This document shows positions 44,252-51,150 of a DNA stretch of 64,000 nt, in pieces. Below the pieces are notes generated by a model that worked only from the letters and a program-made list of their open reading frames with translations, was not told the DNA's origin and searched no databases. The stretch's first letter is position 1. Every line of letters starts with the position of its first letter. Origin of the DNA: Anaerosporobacter mobilis DSM 15930 (GTDB taxonomy: Bacteria; Bacillota; Clostridia; Lachnospirales; Lachnospiraceae); assembly GCF_900142955.1 (NCBI RefSeq), contig NZ_FRCP01000014.1, forward strand, positions 148,876 through 212,875. The letters are read 5' to 3'. The position numbers and the translations under genes are program-made.

Positions 44252-45637
44252 ATGAATTGTCCAAATTGTGGAAGCGCTTTAGGAAAAAAGAATAAATGTG
44301 ATAAATGTGGCACCAATGTATCAGCCTTTCAAAAAGCTATTCGTATCTCTAATTCTTATTATAATATGGGATTAGAAAAAGCAAAAGTTAGAGATTTAAC
44401 AGGTGCAGTTTTTGTATTACAAAAAAGTTTAAAATTTAATAAAGAGAATACAAATGCAAGAAATTTATTAGGACTTGTATATTATGAAATGGGTGAGATT
44501 GTTGCTGCTCTTAGTGAATGGGTATTAAGTAAACATTATCAGCCACAAGACAATGATTGTGATTACTATATTAATAGTATTCAGTCTAACCAGACGCGTC
44601 TAGAATCAGCAAATCAGATGATTAAGAAATATAATGCTGCACTTCAAGCAGCAAAGCAAGGTAATGATGATTTAGCTATTCTACAGCTTAAGAAAGTAAC
44701 TAGCTTAAATCCGCATTTCTTAAGAGCAAATCATCTTTTAGCTTTATTATATATGAAGAATAAGGAGAATGATAAAGCTCTTAAATGTCTTATGAAGATA
44801 CGTAAGATAGATGTTACGAATACGACAACATTACGTTATTTAGATGAATTAAAAGCTGGACAACCAGTACAAGAATCGAACGATAAAAAAGAGGATAACA
44901 GCTTCGGAAAATCCTCAAATATCTCTAAAATAGTACCAGTTTCTAGTTATCTTGAGGAGAAACCAAACATTTGGGTTTTCTTAAACTTAATCATAGGTGT
45001 CATTATTGGGGTTGGTTTGTTGTATTTCTTAGTTATACCTAATGTTAAAAAGCAAGCAGCAGCTGATTACAATGCGAAAGTTGTGGATCTGAATTCGCAA
45101 ATTGCAGTTAATAATAAAGAAACCTCTGCATTACAAAGTGATAAAGAAAAATTACAAGAAACAATTGATAATTTGCAAAAAGAGATGGACGATTTAAGCA
45201 AAGAATCTGAGAAATTCGATGAAGCTTTATATGATCCGTTGTTTAACGCAGTTAAAGTATATATATCTGGTGCAAGCAAGGATGAAATTGTACAAGCACT
45301 TCTTGAGGTGGATATGACTAAGATTGATCGTAAAGCAGCAGTTGAATTATATGATTTAATGAAACAAGATACGTTTACAGATGCTGCAGCGTCAATTTAT
45401 GAACAGGGTCATAATTTATATTCGACACGTAAGTATGAAGAAGCAATAGAAGTCTTAAAACAGGTAGTTGATATCAATGATGAAAAAGTACCAGATGCGT
45501 TATATTTTATTGGACGTTCTTATCAAATGTTATCTGATAAAGAAAACGCTGCAAAGTATTATAATCAGGTTATTGAAGAGTATCCTGATACAGCAAGATC
45601 TTCGCAAGCTAAGAGTAAATTAGCTGAAATTCAGTAA
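44252..45637 (+). CDS. Zinc-ribbon, TPR and coiled-coil membrane protein
   Basis: A 461-residue protein with an N-terminal zinc ribbon (CPNCGSALGKKNKCDKCG, residues 3-20). TPR repeats fill about residues 30-205 (YYNMGLEKAKVRDLTGAV, LLGLVYYEMGEIVAALSEW). One membrane helix (NLIIGVIIGVGLLYFLVI, about 247-265) is followed by an extracellular coiled coil of roughly 50 residues. More TPR/YbgF-like repeats lie near the C-terminus (EEAIEVLKQVVDIN, ALYFIGRSYQML). The arrangement suggests a membrane scaffold with helical repeats on both sides. Partners are unknown; the 46-residue gene just upstream is a candidate. GAAGGTGAAGG precedes the start. Confidence 0.75.
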   Translation: MNCPNCGSALGKKNKCDKCGTNVSAFQKAIRISNSYYNMGLEKAKVRDLTGAVFVLQKSLKFNKENTNARNLLGLVYYEMGEIVAALSEWVLSKHYQPQDNDCDYYINSIQSNQTRLESANQMIKKYNAALQAAKQGNDDLAILQLKKVTSLNPHFLRANHLLALLYMKNKENDKALKCLMKIRKIDVTNTTTLRYLDELKAGQPVQESNDKKEDNSFGKSSNISKIVPVSSYLEEKPNIWVFLNLIIGVIIGVGLLYFLVIPNVKKQAAADYNAKVVDLNSQIAVNNKETSALQSDKEKLQETIDNLQKEMDDLSKESEKFDEALYDPLFNAVKVYISGASKDEIVQALLEVDMTKIDRKAAVELYDLMKQDTFTDAAASIYEQGHNLYSTRKYEEAIEVLKQVVDINDEKVPDALYFIGRSYQMLSDKENAAKYYNQVIEEYPDTARSSQAKSKLAEIQ

Positions 45638-45702
45638 TTATACGATTGAACTATTTCTAGGGATATTATCTTTAGAAACAGTTTTGCTACTAACTTATCA
45701 AA

Positions 45703-45806
45703 GCAAAAAGCCATCACATTCGTGCTGTTTTGCTACTATTAAGTTATATTAACGAAAGAAAAGACTAGTACTTCTATATCTAGATATAGAAGGAACGTTT
45801 TTTTTT
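45703..45806 (+). terminator. Terminator region between the TPR gene and spoIIA
   Basis: A first hairpin AGCAAAA/TTTTGCT spans 45703-45735. A second, stronger one has CTTCTATATC (45771-45780) pairing with GATATAGAAG (45783-45792) and a long T-run at 45798-45806. Two near-direct repeats starting TTTTGCTACTA lie at about 45683 and 45728. The second hairpin insulates the sporulation operon. Confidence 0.75.
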
Positions 45807-45846
45807 ATAAATAGTATATGTAAATATATGTAAAAGAAGGGAAAGC

Positions 45847-46218
45847 ATGGAGAATAGTAAAGGTTATATGGATTGTACAAATATGGGAGCTGTTATGGAA
45901 GTGCGAGGCCGTAGTTTGTTGATTCAGATTAGTAAGGAATTGGATCATCATAATGCTGTTACAATAAGAGAAAAAGCCGATCAACTAATTGATAAAAATT
46001 CAGTGAATCAAATTATATTCGATTTTACTAATTCGGAATTTATGGATAGTTCAGGAATTGGAGTAATTATGGGTAGATATAAGAAGATTATATTTACTGG
46101 GGGAAAAGTAGCAGTAACGAATGTTAATTCTTCTATTGATCGAATCTTTAAGTTATCAGGGTTATATAAGATTATCGAAAAATATGCAACGATTGAAGAA
46201 GTATTAAATTTGCAATAG
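45847..46218 (+). CDS. spoIIAA: Anti-sigma F factor antagonist
   Basis: A 123-residue STAS-domain protein with the phosphorylatable serine in FMDSSGIGVIMGRY (about residue 62) and RIFKLSGLYKI near the C-terminus. The unphosphorylated form displaces sigma-F from SpoIIAB in the forespore, and phosphorylation by SpoIIAB inactivates it. First gene of the canonical spoIIAA-spoIIAB-sigF operon. The N-terminus is a few residues longer than in Bacillus; GAAGGG upstream supports the ATG chosen. I could not find a convincing sigma-H promoter in the short gap. Confidence 0.95.
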   Translation: MENSKGYMDCTNMGAVMEVRGRSLLIQISKELDHHNAVTIREKADQLIDKNSVNQIIFDFTNSEFMDSSGIGVIMGRYKKIIFTGGKVAVTNVNSSIDRIFKLSGLYKIIEKYATIEEVLNLQ

Positions 46219-46242
46219 CAAAGGGAGAAAGGATAGGTATAT

Positions 46243-46683
46243 ATGGACAGAAAGAATGCAATGTCTTTGGAATTCGATAGCAAATCAGAAAACGAAAGTT
46301 TTGCAAGAATTGTAGTAGCTGCTTTTGCTGCTCAACTGAATCCTACAATCGAAGAAATTGCGGATATTAAGACTGCAGTTTCAGAGGCGGTTACGAATAG
46401 CATTATACATGGTTATGATGGTAGGGAAGGTAAGATTGTATTAACTTGCGCTATTGAGGGAAGTAAGATAACAGTATCGGTTATGGACAAAGGAAGAGGA
46501 ATAGAAGATATTAAACAAGCGATGGAACCTTTGTATACCACAAAACCTGAGATGGAGAGATCGGGTATGGGATTTGCGTTTATGGAAGCATTTATGGATA
46601 ATTTAGAAGTAATTTCTGCTCCAGAAGAAGGGACTACAGTAACAATGACGAAAACAATTGATGAAATTAAATTGTTTTCATAA
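46243..46683 (+). CDS. spoIIAB: Anti-sigma F factor / serine kinase
   Basis: A 146-residue GHKL-fold kinase with N-box EAVTNSIIHGY, G1 DKGRGI and G2 ERSGMGFAFMEAF. It binds and holds sigma-F inactive and phosphorylates SpoIIAA. It follows spoIIAA by 24 bases with GGAGAAAGGA as ribosome binding site, and precedes sigF by 56 bases. Length and motifs match the family with no defects. Confidence 0.96.
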   Translation: MDRKNAMSLEFDSKSENESFARIVVAAFAAQLNPTIEEIADIKTAVSEAVTNSIIHGYDGREGKIVLTCAIEGSKITVSVMDKGRGIEDIKQAMEPLYTTKPEMERSGMGFAFMEAFMDNLEVISAPEEGTTVTMTKTIDEIKLFS

Positions 46684-46739
46684 AAATGATAAGAAAGGGT
46701 AGACAGTGGCGGTGATAACTGGAAAGGCAAGGTGCAAGC

Positions 46740-47456
46740 ATGGATACACTGGAATTGATTAAGTTATCAAAAACTGGTGATAAAGAAGCAAGAGACCTGC
46801 TAGTCACGCAAAATGTTGGGTTAGTTTGGAGTATTGTAAGAAGATTTGCCGGAAGAGGACATGAACTTGAGGATTTATTCCAGATAGGTAGTATTGGATT
46901 AATTAAAGCAATTGATAAATTTGATTTATCATATGAAGTTAAATTCTCAACCTATGCAGTACCAATGATTACTGGTGAAATCAAACGGTTTCTTCGTGAT
47001 GATGGAATCATTAAAGTAAGCCGTTCATTAAAAGAAATTGCTGTAAAAGTAAAGATCACAAGAGAGATATTGAATAATAGACTGAACAGAGAACCAACGA
47101 TAGAAGAATTAAGTATAGAGATGGAAGTAGCGACAGAAGATATTGTCATGGCGCTTGAATCAAATACGGAAGTTGAATCCTTATATAAGACAATCTATCA
47201 AGGTGATGGTAATGCGATTTTTTTAATTGATAAATTAGAACAAGTACAAGACGATCATGAATCTGTTGTTGATAAATTGGCCATTCAAGAAATATTAGAT
47301 ACCTTAGAACCGAAAGAGCAAGATATTATTAAATTGCGTTATTTTATGAATCGTACACAATCCGATATAGCGAAGAAGCTTGGTATTTCACAAGTACAAG
47401 TTTCTAGATTAGAAAAAAAGATTTTACGAACAATGCGAGAAAAATTAATCGGATAA
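46740..47456 (+). CDS. sigF: RNA polymerase sigma-F factor
   Basis: A 238-residue sporulation sigma factor. Region 2 is FAGRGHELEDLFQIGSIGLIKAIDKFD and FSTYAVPMITGEIKRFLRD, and region 4 has TQSDIAKKLGISQVQVSRLEKK. Sigma-F drives the first forespore-specific programme. It is the last gene of spoIIA (spoIIAC); a terminator follows at 47535. Downstream is the spoVA operon, normally transcribed later by sigma-G. Confidence 0.97.
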   Translation: MDTLELIKLSKTGDKEARDLLVTQNVGLVWSIVRRFAGRGHELEDLFQIGSIGLIKAIDKFDLSYEVKFSTYAVPMITGEIKRFLRDDGIIKVSRSLKEIAVKVKITREILNNRLNREPTIEELSIEMEVATEDIVMALESNTEVESLYKTIYQGDGNAIFLIDKLEQVQDDHESVVDKLAIQEILDTLEPKEQDIIKLRYFMNRTQSDIAKKLGISQVQVSRLEKKILRTMREKLIG

Positions 47457-47534
47457 TGAAAGAACAATTTACCAGTATAAACAATTTATAAAAACAAATA
47501 ATAACAGTATTGTAAGTAACATTACAACCATAGA

Positions 47535-47569
47535 AGCATCAATCAAAATAGTAAATGATTGATGCTTTT
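47535..47569 (+). terminator. Rho-independent terminator of the spoIIA operon
   Basis: AGCATCAATCA (47535-47545) pairs perfectly with TGATTGATGCT (47556-47566), followed by TTTTCT. The downstream small gene starts 43 bases later, so its promoter must lie in or near this region. Confidence 0.85.
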
Positions 47570-47611
47570 CTAATGCATAAGAAACGAAAGTTTTTGAAGG
47601 AGATGAAAAAA

Positions 47612-47863
47612 GTGATTGCAAAGAGAAGAAAGTTTATAATTACTGGAGTTGTTATTTTGGCTATGATTGCTGTAATCTGTATCGTAATCGCTTATAGTAA
47701 TAGTGCTGAAACTGATTATGTATTCGAAGGAACGTTTGTTAAAACAGAGGAATCAATTGAAGTAGTAGATACAACAAATACTAGTTTTGGTGAACAAGGA
47801 AACACAGATGAAATTGATAAGGATAGCTTTAAAAGAAAATCAGGAGATTGTGTCTTTGTATGA
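47612..47863 (+). CDS. Small single-pass membrane protein between spoIIA and spoVA
   Basis: An 83-residue protein with a basic N-terminus (IAKRRKFIITG), one membrane helix (about residues 9-30) and an acidic external tail. The longest frame opens at 47555, inside the terminator. The GTG at 47612, nine bases after GAAGGAG, is a better start. The stop codon overlaps the start of spoVAA, so it is translated with the spoVA operon and probably made in the forespore. I know no such gene in the standard Bacillus spoVA operon, and no family is recognised. Confidence 0.65.
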   Translation: MIAKRRKFIITGVVILAMIAVICIVIAYSNSAETDYVFEGTFVKTEESIEVVDTTNTSFGEQGNTDEIDKDSFKRKSGDCVFV

Positions 47864-48489
47864 TGCAAGAAATAATTTATATTAAGATCCCATTACGAGT
47901 TATAGTAAATCATAAGAATGTAGTTTTAAAGGATATCGCTACAATATACTGTGCGAATGAAGAACTACTAAAAAGAATAGATGAACTTCTACTCATCGAG
48001 ATGGAGCCAAAGAAAAATTCACAACATGCTATTTCTATAATGAAAGTAATTGCATTAATAAACTCAATTGATTCCAGTTTGCATGTTGTAAATTTAGGCG
48101 AAGAAGAATTCTTAGTTGAGTATCAACCAGAGAAAGCAGATAACAAAATTTTTGAGTATAGTAAGACAACTTTTGTTGCCGCAATCATCTTTTTTGGAGC
48201 TGCTTTCTCTATTATGACATTTAATACAGATGTGAGTGTGCCTGATGTCTTTGCCAATGTATATGCCCTTATAATGGGGGAGAGTGGTAAGGGACAAGGC
48301 ATTATTGAATTATCCTATTGTATTGGACTCCCTGTCGGTATTTTAGTATTTTTTAATCATTTTTCATCAAAGAAGGTGCGTAAAGATCCTACGCCAATTC
48401 AAATTGAAATGAGAAAATACGAAAAAGATGTGGAAAATGCTATACTTAGCAACGCCGGGAGAGAAGGGAAGACGATAGATATTGATTAG
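47860..48489 (+). CDS. spoVAA: Stage V sporulation protein AA
   Basis: About 209 residues with a soluble N-terminal alpha/beta domain (IIYIKIPLRVIVNHKNVVLKDIA). Two membrane helices follow (about 103-125 and 145-170). Size and layout match SpoVAA, part of the membrane channel that loads dipicolinic acid into the forespore. I start it at the ATG 47860 (a second ATG follows directly). The nearest AGGAG is about 14 bases upstream, so translation may depend on coupling with the preceding small gene, which it overlaps. It overlaps spoVAB by eight bases. Confidence 0.85.
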   Translation: MMQEIIYIKIPLRVIVNHKNVVLKDIATIYCANEELLKRIDELLLIEMEPKKNSQHAISIMKVIALINSIDSSLHVVNLGEEEFLVEYQPEKADNKIFEYSKTTFVAAIIFFGAAFSIMTFNTDVSVPDVFANVYALIMGESGKGQGIIELSYCIGLPVGILVFFNHFSSKKVRKDPTPIQIEMRKYEKDVENAILSNAGREGKTIDID

Positions 48490-48895
48490 ATATAGTTTAC
48501 TTGCAATTATTGGGTTTGCTGGCGGTCTTATTGTAGCAGCGGGTGTGTTCGCATTCATTACTCTACTAGGAGTATTGAATCGTTTGGCCTCAAAAACTAA
48601 CACGGCGAAACACATCTTATTATATGAAAATATGGTTATCTTAGGAGGAATATTAGGTAACACCTGGTTTATATATCAATGGGATATCCCGTTTGGAATA
48701 ATAGGTTTAATTTTATTTGGTTTGTTTAGTGGAATATTTGTAGGATGTCAAGCGATGGCATTAGCTGAAGTGTTAGATGTAATTCCGATATTTGCAAAAC
48801 GGATTAAGATAAAATATGGTATGCCATATATTGTTGCAAGCATTGCAATCGGTAAAGCTGTGGGAGCATTATTTCAGTTATATGTATGGAAATAG
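48482..48895 (+). CDS. spoVAB: Stage V sporulation protein AB
   Basis: A 137-residue integral membrane protein with about four helices, starting IRYSLLAIIGFAGGLIVAAGVFAFI, the characteristic SpoVAB N-terminus. It begins with TTG inside the end of spoVAA, so it is translationally coupled. With the other SpoVA proteins it takes part in dipicolinic acid transport during spore formation and germination. The 90-base gap to spoVAC shows no strong terminator. Confidence 0.88.
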   Translation: MIRYSLLAIIGFAGGLIVAAGVFAFITLLGVLNRLASKTNTAKHILLYENMVILGGILGNTWFIYQWDIPFGIIGLILFGLFSGIFVGCQAMALAEVLDVIPIFAKRIKIKYGMPYIVASIAIGKAVGALFQLYVWK

Positions 48896-48985
48896 TTCAG
48901 ATTTAGGATATATCCAAAGCTTCATAAATGTCTCAAAGAGTTAGGTAGACGTAATCGTTGACCTTAGTAAGAAAGGTGAGTGTGT

Positions 48986-49513
48986 ATGCAGGAAAATAAG
49001 AAGAAAGAGCCAGAGAATATGAATAAACCTTCCATGAAAGATGTATTAAATCAAACAGATGTTAATACGAGACAACAATTTTATAACCAATACGTTAAGG
49101 ATGTGACGCCAACACATAGTTGTTTTGCTAATGTGTGTAAAGCATTCCTAATTGGTGGTATTATCTGTACTATTGGACAAGGACTGTTGAATCTGTATAT
49201 AGCAATGGGATTTAATAAGGAAGTAGCGGCATTGTATAATATTATTTCCTTAGTTGGCTTAAGTGCTTTACTTACTGGTTTGGGTTGGTATGCAAAGTTA
49301 GCTAAGTTTGGTGGAGCAGGTACATTAGTACCAATCACAGGTTTTGCCAATTCTGTAGCAGCACCAGCGATTGAATTCAAAAAAGAAGGACAGGTTTTTG
49401 GTATCGGTTGTAAGATTTTTAATATAGCTGGTCCTGTTATCTTATATGGTATCGTAATCTCTTGGATTTTAGGTGTTATCTACTATATCTTATTACGTTT
49501 AGGGATAGTTTAG
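48986..49513 (+). CDS. spoVAC: Stage V sporulation protein AC
   Basis: About 175 residues. A hydrophilic N-terminus (QENKKKEPENMNKPSMKDVLN) is followed by four helices with the conserved CFANVCKAFLIGGIICTIGQ and GAGTLVPITGFANSVAAPAIEFKKEG-type block. SpoVAC forms the mechanosensitive part of the dipicolinate channel in Bacillus. The ATG at 48986, behind GAAAGGTGAG, is preferred over the GTG six bases earlier. It lies 20 bases before spoVAD and belongs to the spoVA operon. Confidence 0.93.
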   Translation: MQENKKKEPENMNKPSMKDVLNQTDVNTRQQFYNQYVKDVTPTHSCFANVCKAFLIGGIICTIGQGLLNLYIAMGFNKEVAALYNIISLVGLSALLTGLGWYAKLAKFGGAGTLVPITGFANSVAAPAIEFKKEGQVFGIGCKIFNIAGPVILYGIVISWILGVIYYILLRLGIV

Positions 49514-49533
49514 AGAAAGGAGGTATTTTTATT

Positions 49534-50589
49534 ATGGATAAAAAGATGATAGGAAGTCGTAGTATCAGGTTCGCTACATCACCATATATCGTAGGAAGCT
49601 ATAGTTTGGTTGGAAAGAAGGAAGGTGAGGGACCTCTTTCTTGTTACTTTGATGAGATAGAAGAAGATCCGATGTTTGGTGGTGAAACATGGGAAGAAGC
49701 AGAAAGTCGTTTGCAGTATAGGACTGCTAATAAGGCTTTAGAGAATTCAGGGTATAAGCAAGAAGAAATTAGATATCTTGTCGCAGGTGACTTATTAGGA
49801 CAGCTTATTGCCACTTCTTTTGGAGTTATGGATTTGCAGATTCCTTTGTTCGGTATATATGGTGCTTGTTCAACTATGGGTGAATCTATGTCTTTAGGTG
49901 CTGCTTTAGTAGAAGGAGGTTTTGCAGATAAGGTTATGGCTCTAACTTCAAGCCATTTTGCAGGTGCAGAGAAGCAATTTAGATTTCCTCTTGATTATGG
50001 CAACCAAAGGCCTCTTGCTGCGACTTGGACGGTAACAGGTAGTGGTGCTGTGATTATTGTATCGGAAGAAGAGATGAGAAAACATAAAGAGAAGAACAAT
50101 CCACAAGAACCTTATATCAGTATTACTGGTATAACTACTGGTAAGGTTTTAGATTTTGGTGTAAAAGATGCTATGAATATGGGTGCATGTATGGCGCCAG
50201 CAGCATGTGATGTAATCTATCATAATCTCAAGGATTTCAACTATAAACCAGATGAGTATGACAAGATTATAACTGGTGATTTGGGCTATGTTGGAAAAGA
50301 CATTCTTCTCGATATGCTAAAAGAAAAAGGTTATGATATTGCAAGTAGATATCTAGATTGTGGGATAGAAATCTTTAATAAGGAAGAACAAGATACTCAT
50401 TCTGGTGGTAGTGGTTGTGGTTGTAGTGCCTCTACCTTAACGGGATATATACTTAAGAAGATGAAAAAGAAAGAATGGAAGAAGGTTCTGTTTGTACCAA
50501 CAGGTGCACTACTTTCTCCGGTCAGCTTTAACGAAGGCAATTCCGTTCCAGGTATTGCACATGGAGTAGTATTAGAAGTAGAGCAGTAA
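49534..50589 (+). CDS. spoVAD: Stage V sporulation protein AD
   Basis: A 351-residue soluble protein with a thiolase-like fold (GACSTMGESMSLGAALVEGG, and GSGCGCSASTLTGYIL near the C-terminus). Family members bind dipicolinic acid on the membrane surface as part of the SpoVA channel. The longest frame opens at 49462 inside spoVAC. The ATG at 49534, after GAAAGGAGGT, gives the normal N-terminus MDKKMIGSRSIRF. It is followed by spoVAE with a 105-base gap. Confidence 0.95.
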   Translation: MDKKMIGSRSIRFATSPYIVGSYSLVGKKEGEGPLSCYFDEIEEDPMFGGETWEEAESRLQYRTANKALENSGYKQEEIRYLVAGDLLGQLIATSFGVMDLQIPLFGIYGACSTMGESMSLGAALVEGGFADKVMALTSSHFAGAEKQFRFPLDYGNQRPLAATWTVTGSGAVIIVSEEEMRKHKEKNNPQEPYISITGITTGKVLDFGVKDAMNMGACMAPAACDVIYHNLKDFNYKPDEYDKIITGDLGYVGKDILLDMLKEKGYDIASRYLDCGIEIFNKEEQDTHSGGSGCGCSASTLTGYILKKMKKKEWKKVLFVPTGALLSPVSFNEGNSVPGIAHGVVLEVEQ

Positions 50590-50694
50590 TTATTAAGTCT
50601 TACTTCGTCAGAAGATTATTGTTTGAATCGTAAGTCGGTTTGTGTTATAGATTGGAGCAAGAACAAAACTAAGAGAGAAGGGAGATGTTTTATT

Positions 50695-51051
50695 ATGGAA
50701 TATGTTAAGGCATTCTTAGTAGGTGGAGCAATATGTGCAATTGTTCAGATCTTTATGGATAAAACAAAACTAATGCCAGGACGTATCATGGTTATGTTAG
50801 TTGGATTAGGTACAATACTTGGTGCAATTGGAGTTTATGAACCGTTTGCAAAATGGGCAGGTGCAGGTGCAACCGTACCGCTTATAGGTTTTGGTTATAC
50901 ATTATTTAATGGTGTGAAGAAAGCGATTATAAGCGATGGCTTTGTTGGAGTATTCATGGGTGGATTTACGTCAGCAGCAGTAGGAGTTTCAGCAGCGCTT
51001 ATTTTTGGATATATCGCGTCATTAATTTTTAATCCTAAGATGAAAGAATAA
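50695..51051 (+). CDS. spoVAE: Stage V sporulation protein AE
   Basis: A 118-residue four-helix membrane protein related to SpoVAC (YVKAFLVGGAICAIVQIFMD, KWAGAGATVPLIGFGYTLFNGV). It completes the AA-AB-AC-AD-AE set. The frame could open at 50623, but the ATG at 50695 after GAAGGGAG matches the family. Two hairpins follow the stop and close the operon. Confidence 0.93.
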   Translation: MEYVKAFLVGGAICAIVQIFMDKTKLMPGRIMVMLVGLGTILGAIGVYEPFAKWAGAGATVPLIGFGYTLFNGVKKAIISDGFVGVFMGGFTSAAVGVSAALIFGYIASLIFNPKMKE

Positions 51052-51060
51052 TGATATTTC

Positions 51061-51148
51061 AAGCAGCCGGCTGCTTTTAATATAGATTGGAATTCATATT
51101 ATATGAAAAAGAGAGACCCACATAGGCATTCCTATGTGAGTCTCTCTT
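51061..51148. terminator. Terminators between spoVAE and the convergent penicillin-binding protein
   Basis: AAGCAGCCGGCTGCTT (51061-51076) is a perfect palindrome followed by TTTT and can end spoVA. A second hairpin pairs GAGAGACCCACATAGG (51111-51126) with CCTATGTGAGTCTCTC (51131-51146). On the minus strand this one is followed by five T residues and serves the penicillin-binding protein gene. Confidence 0.8.
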
Positions 51149-51150
51149 TC

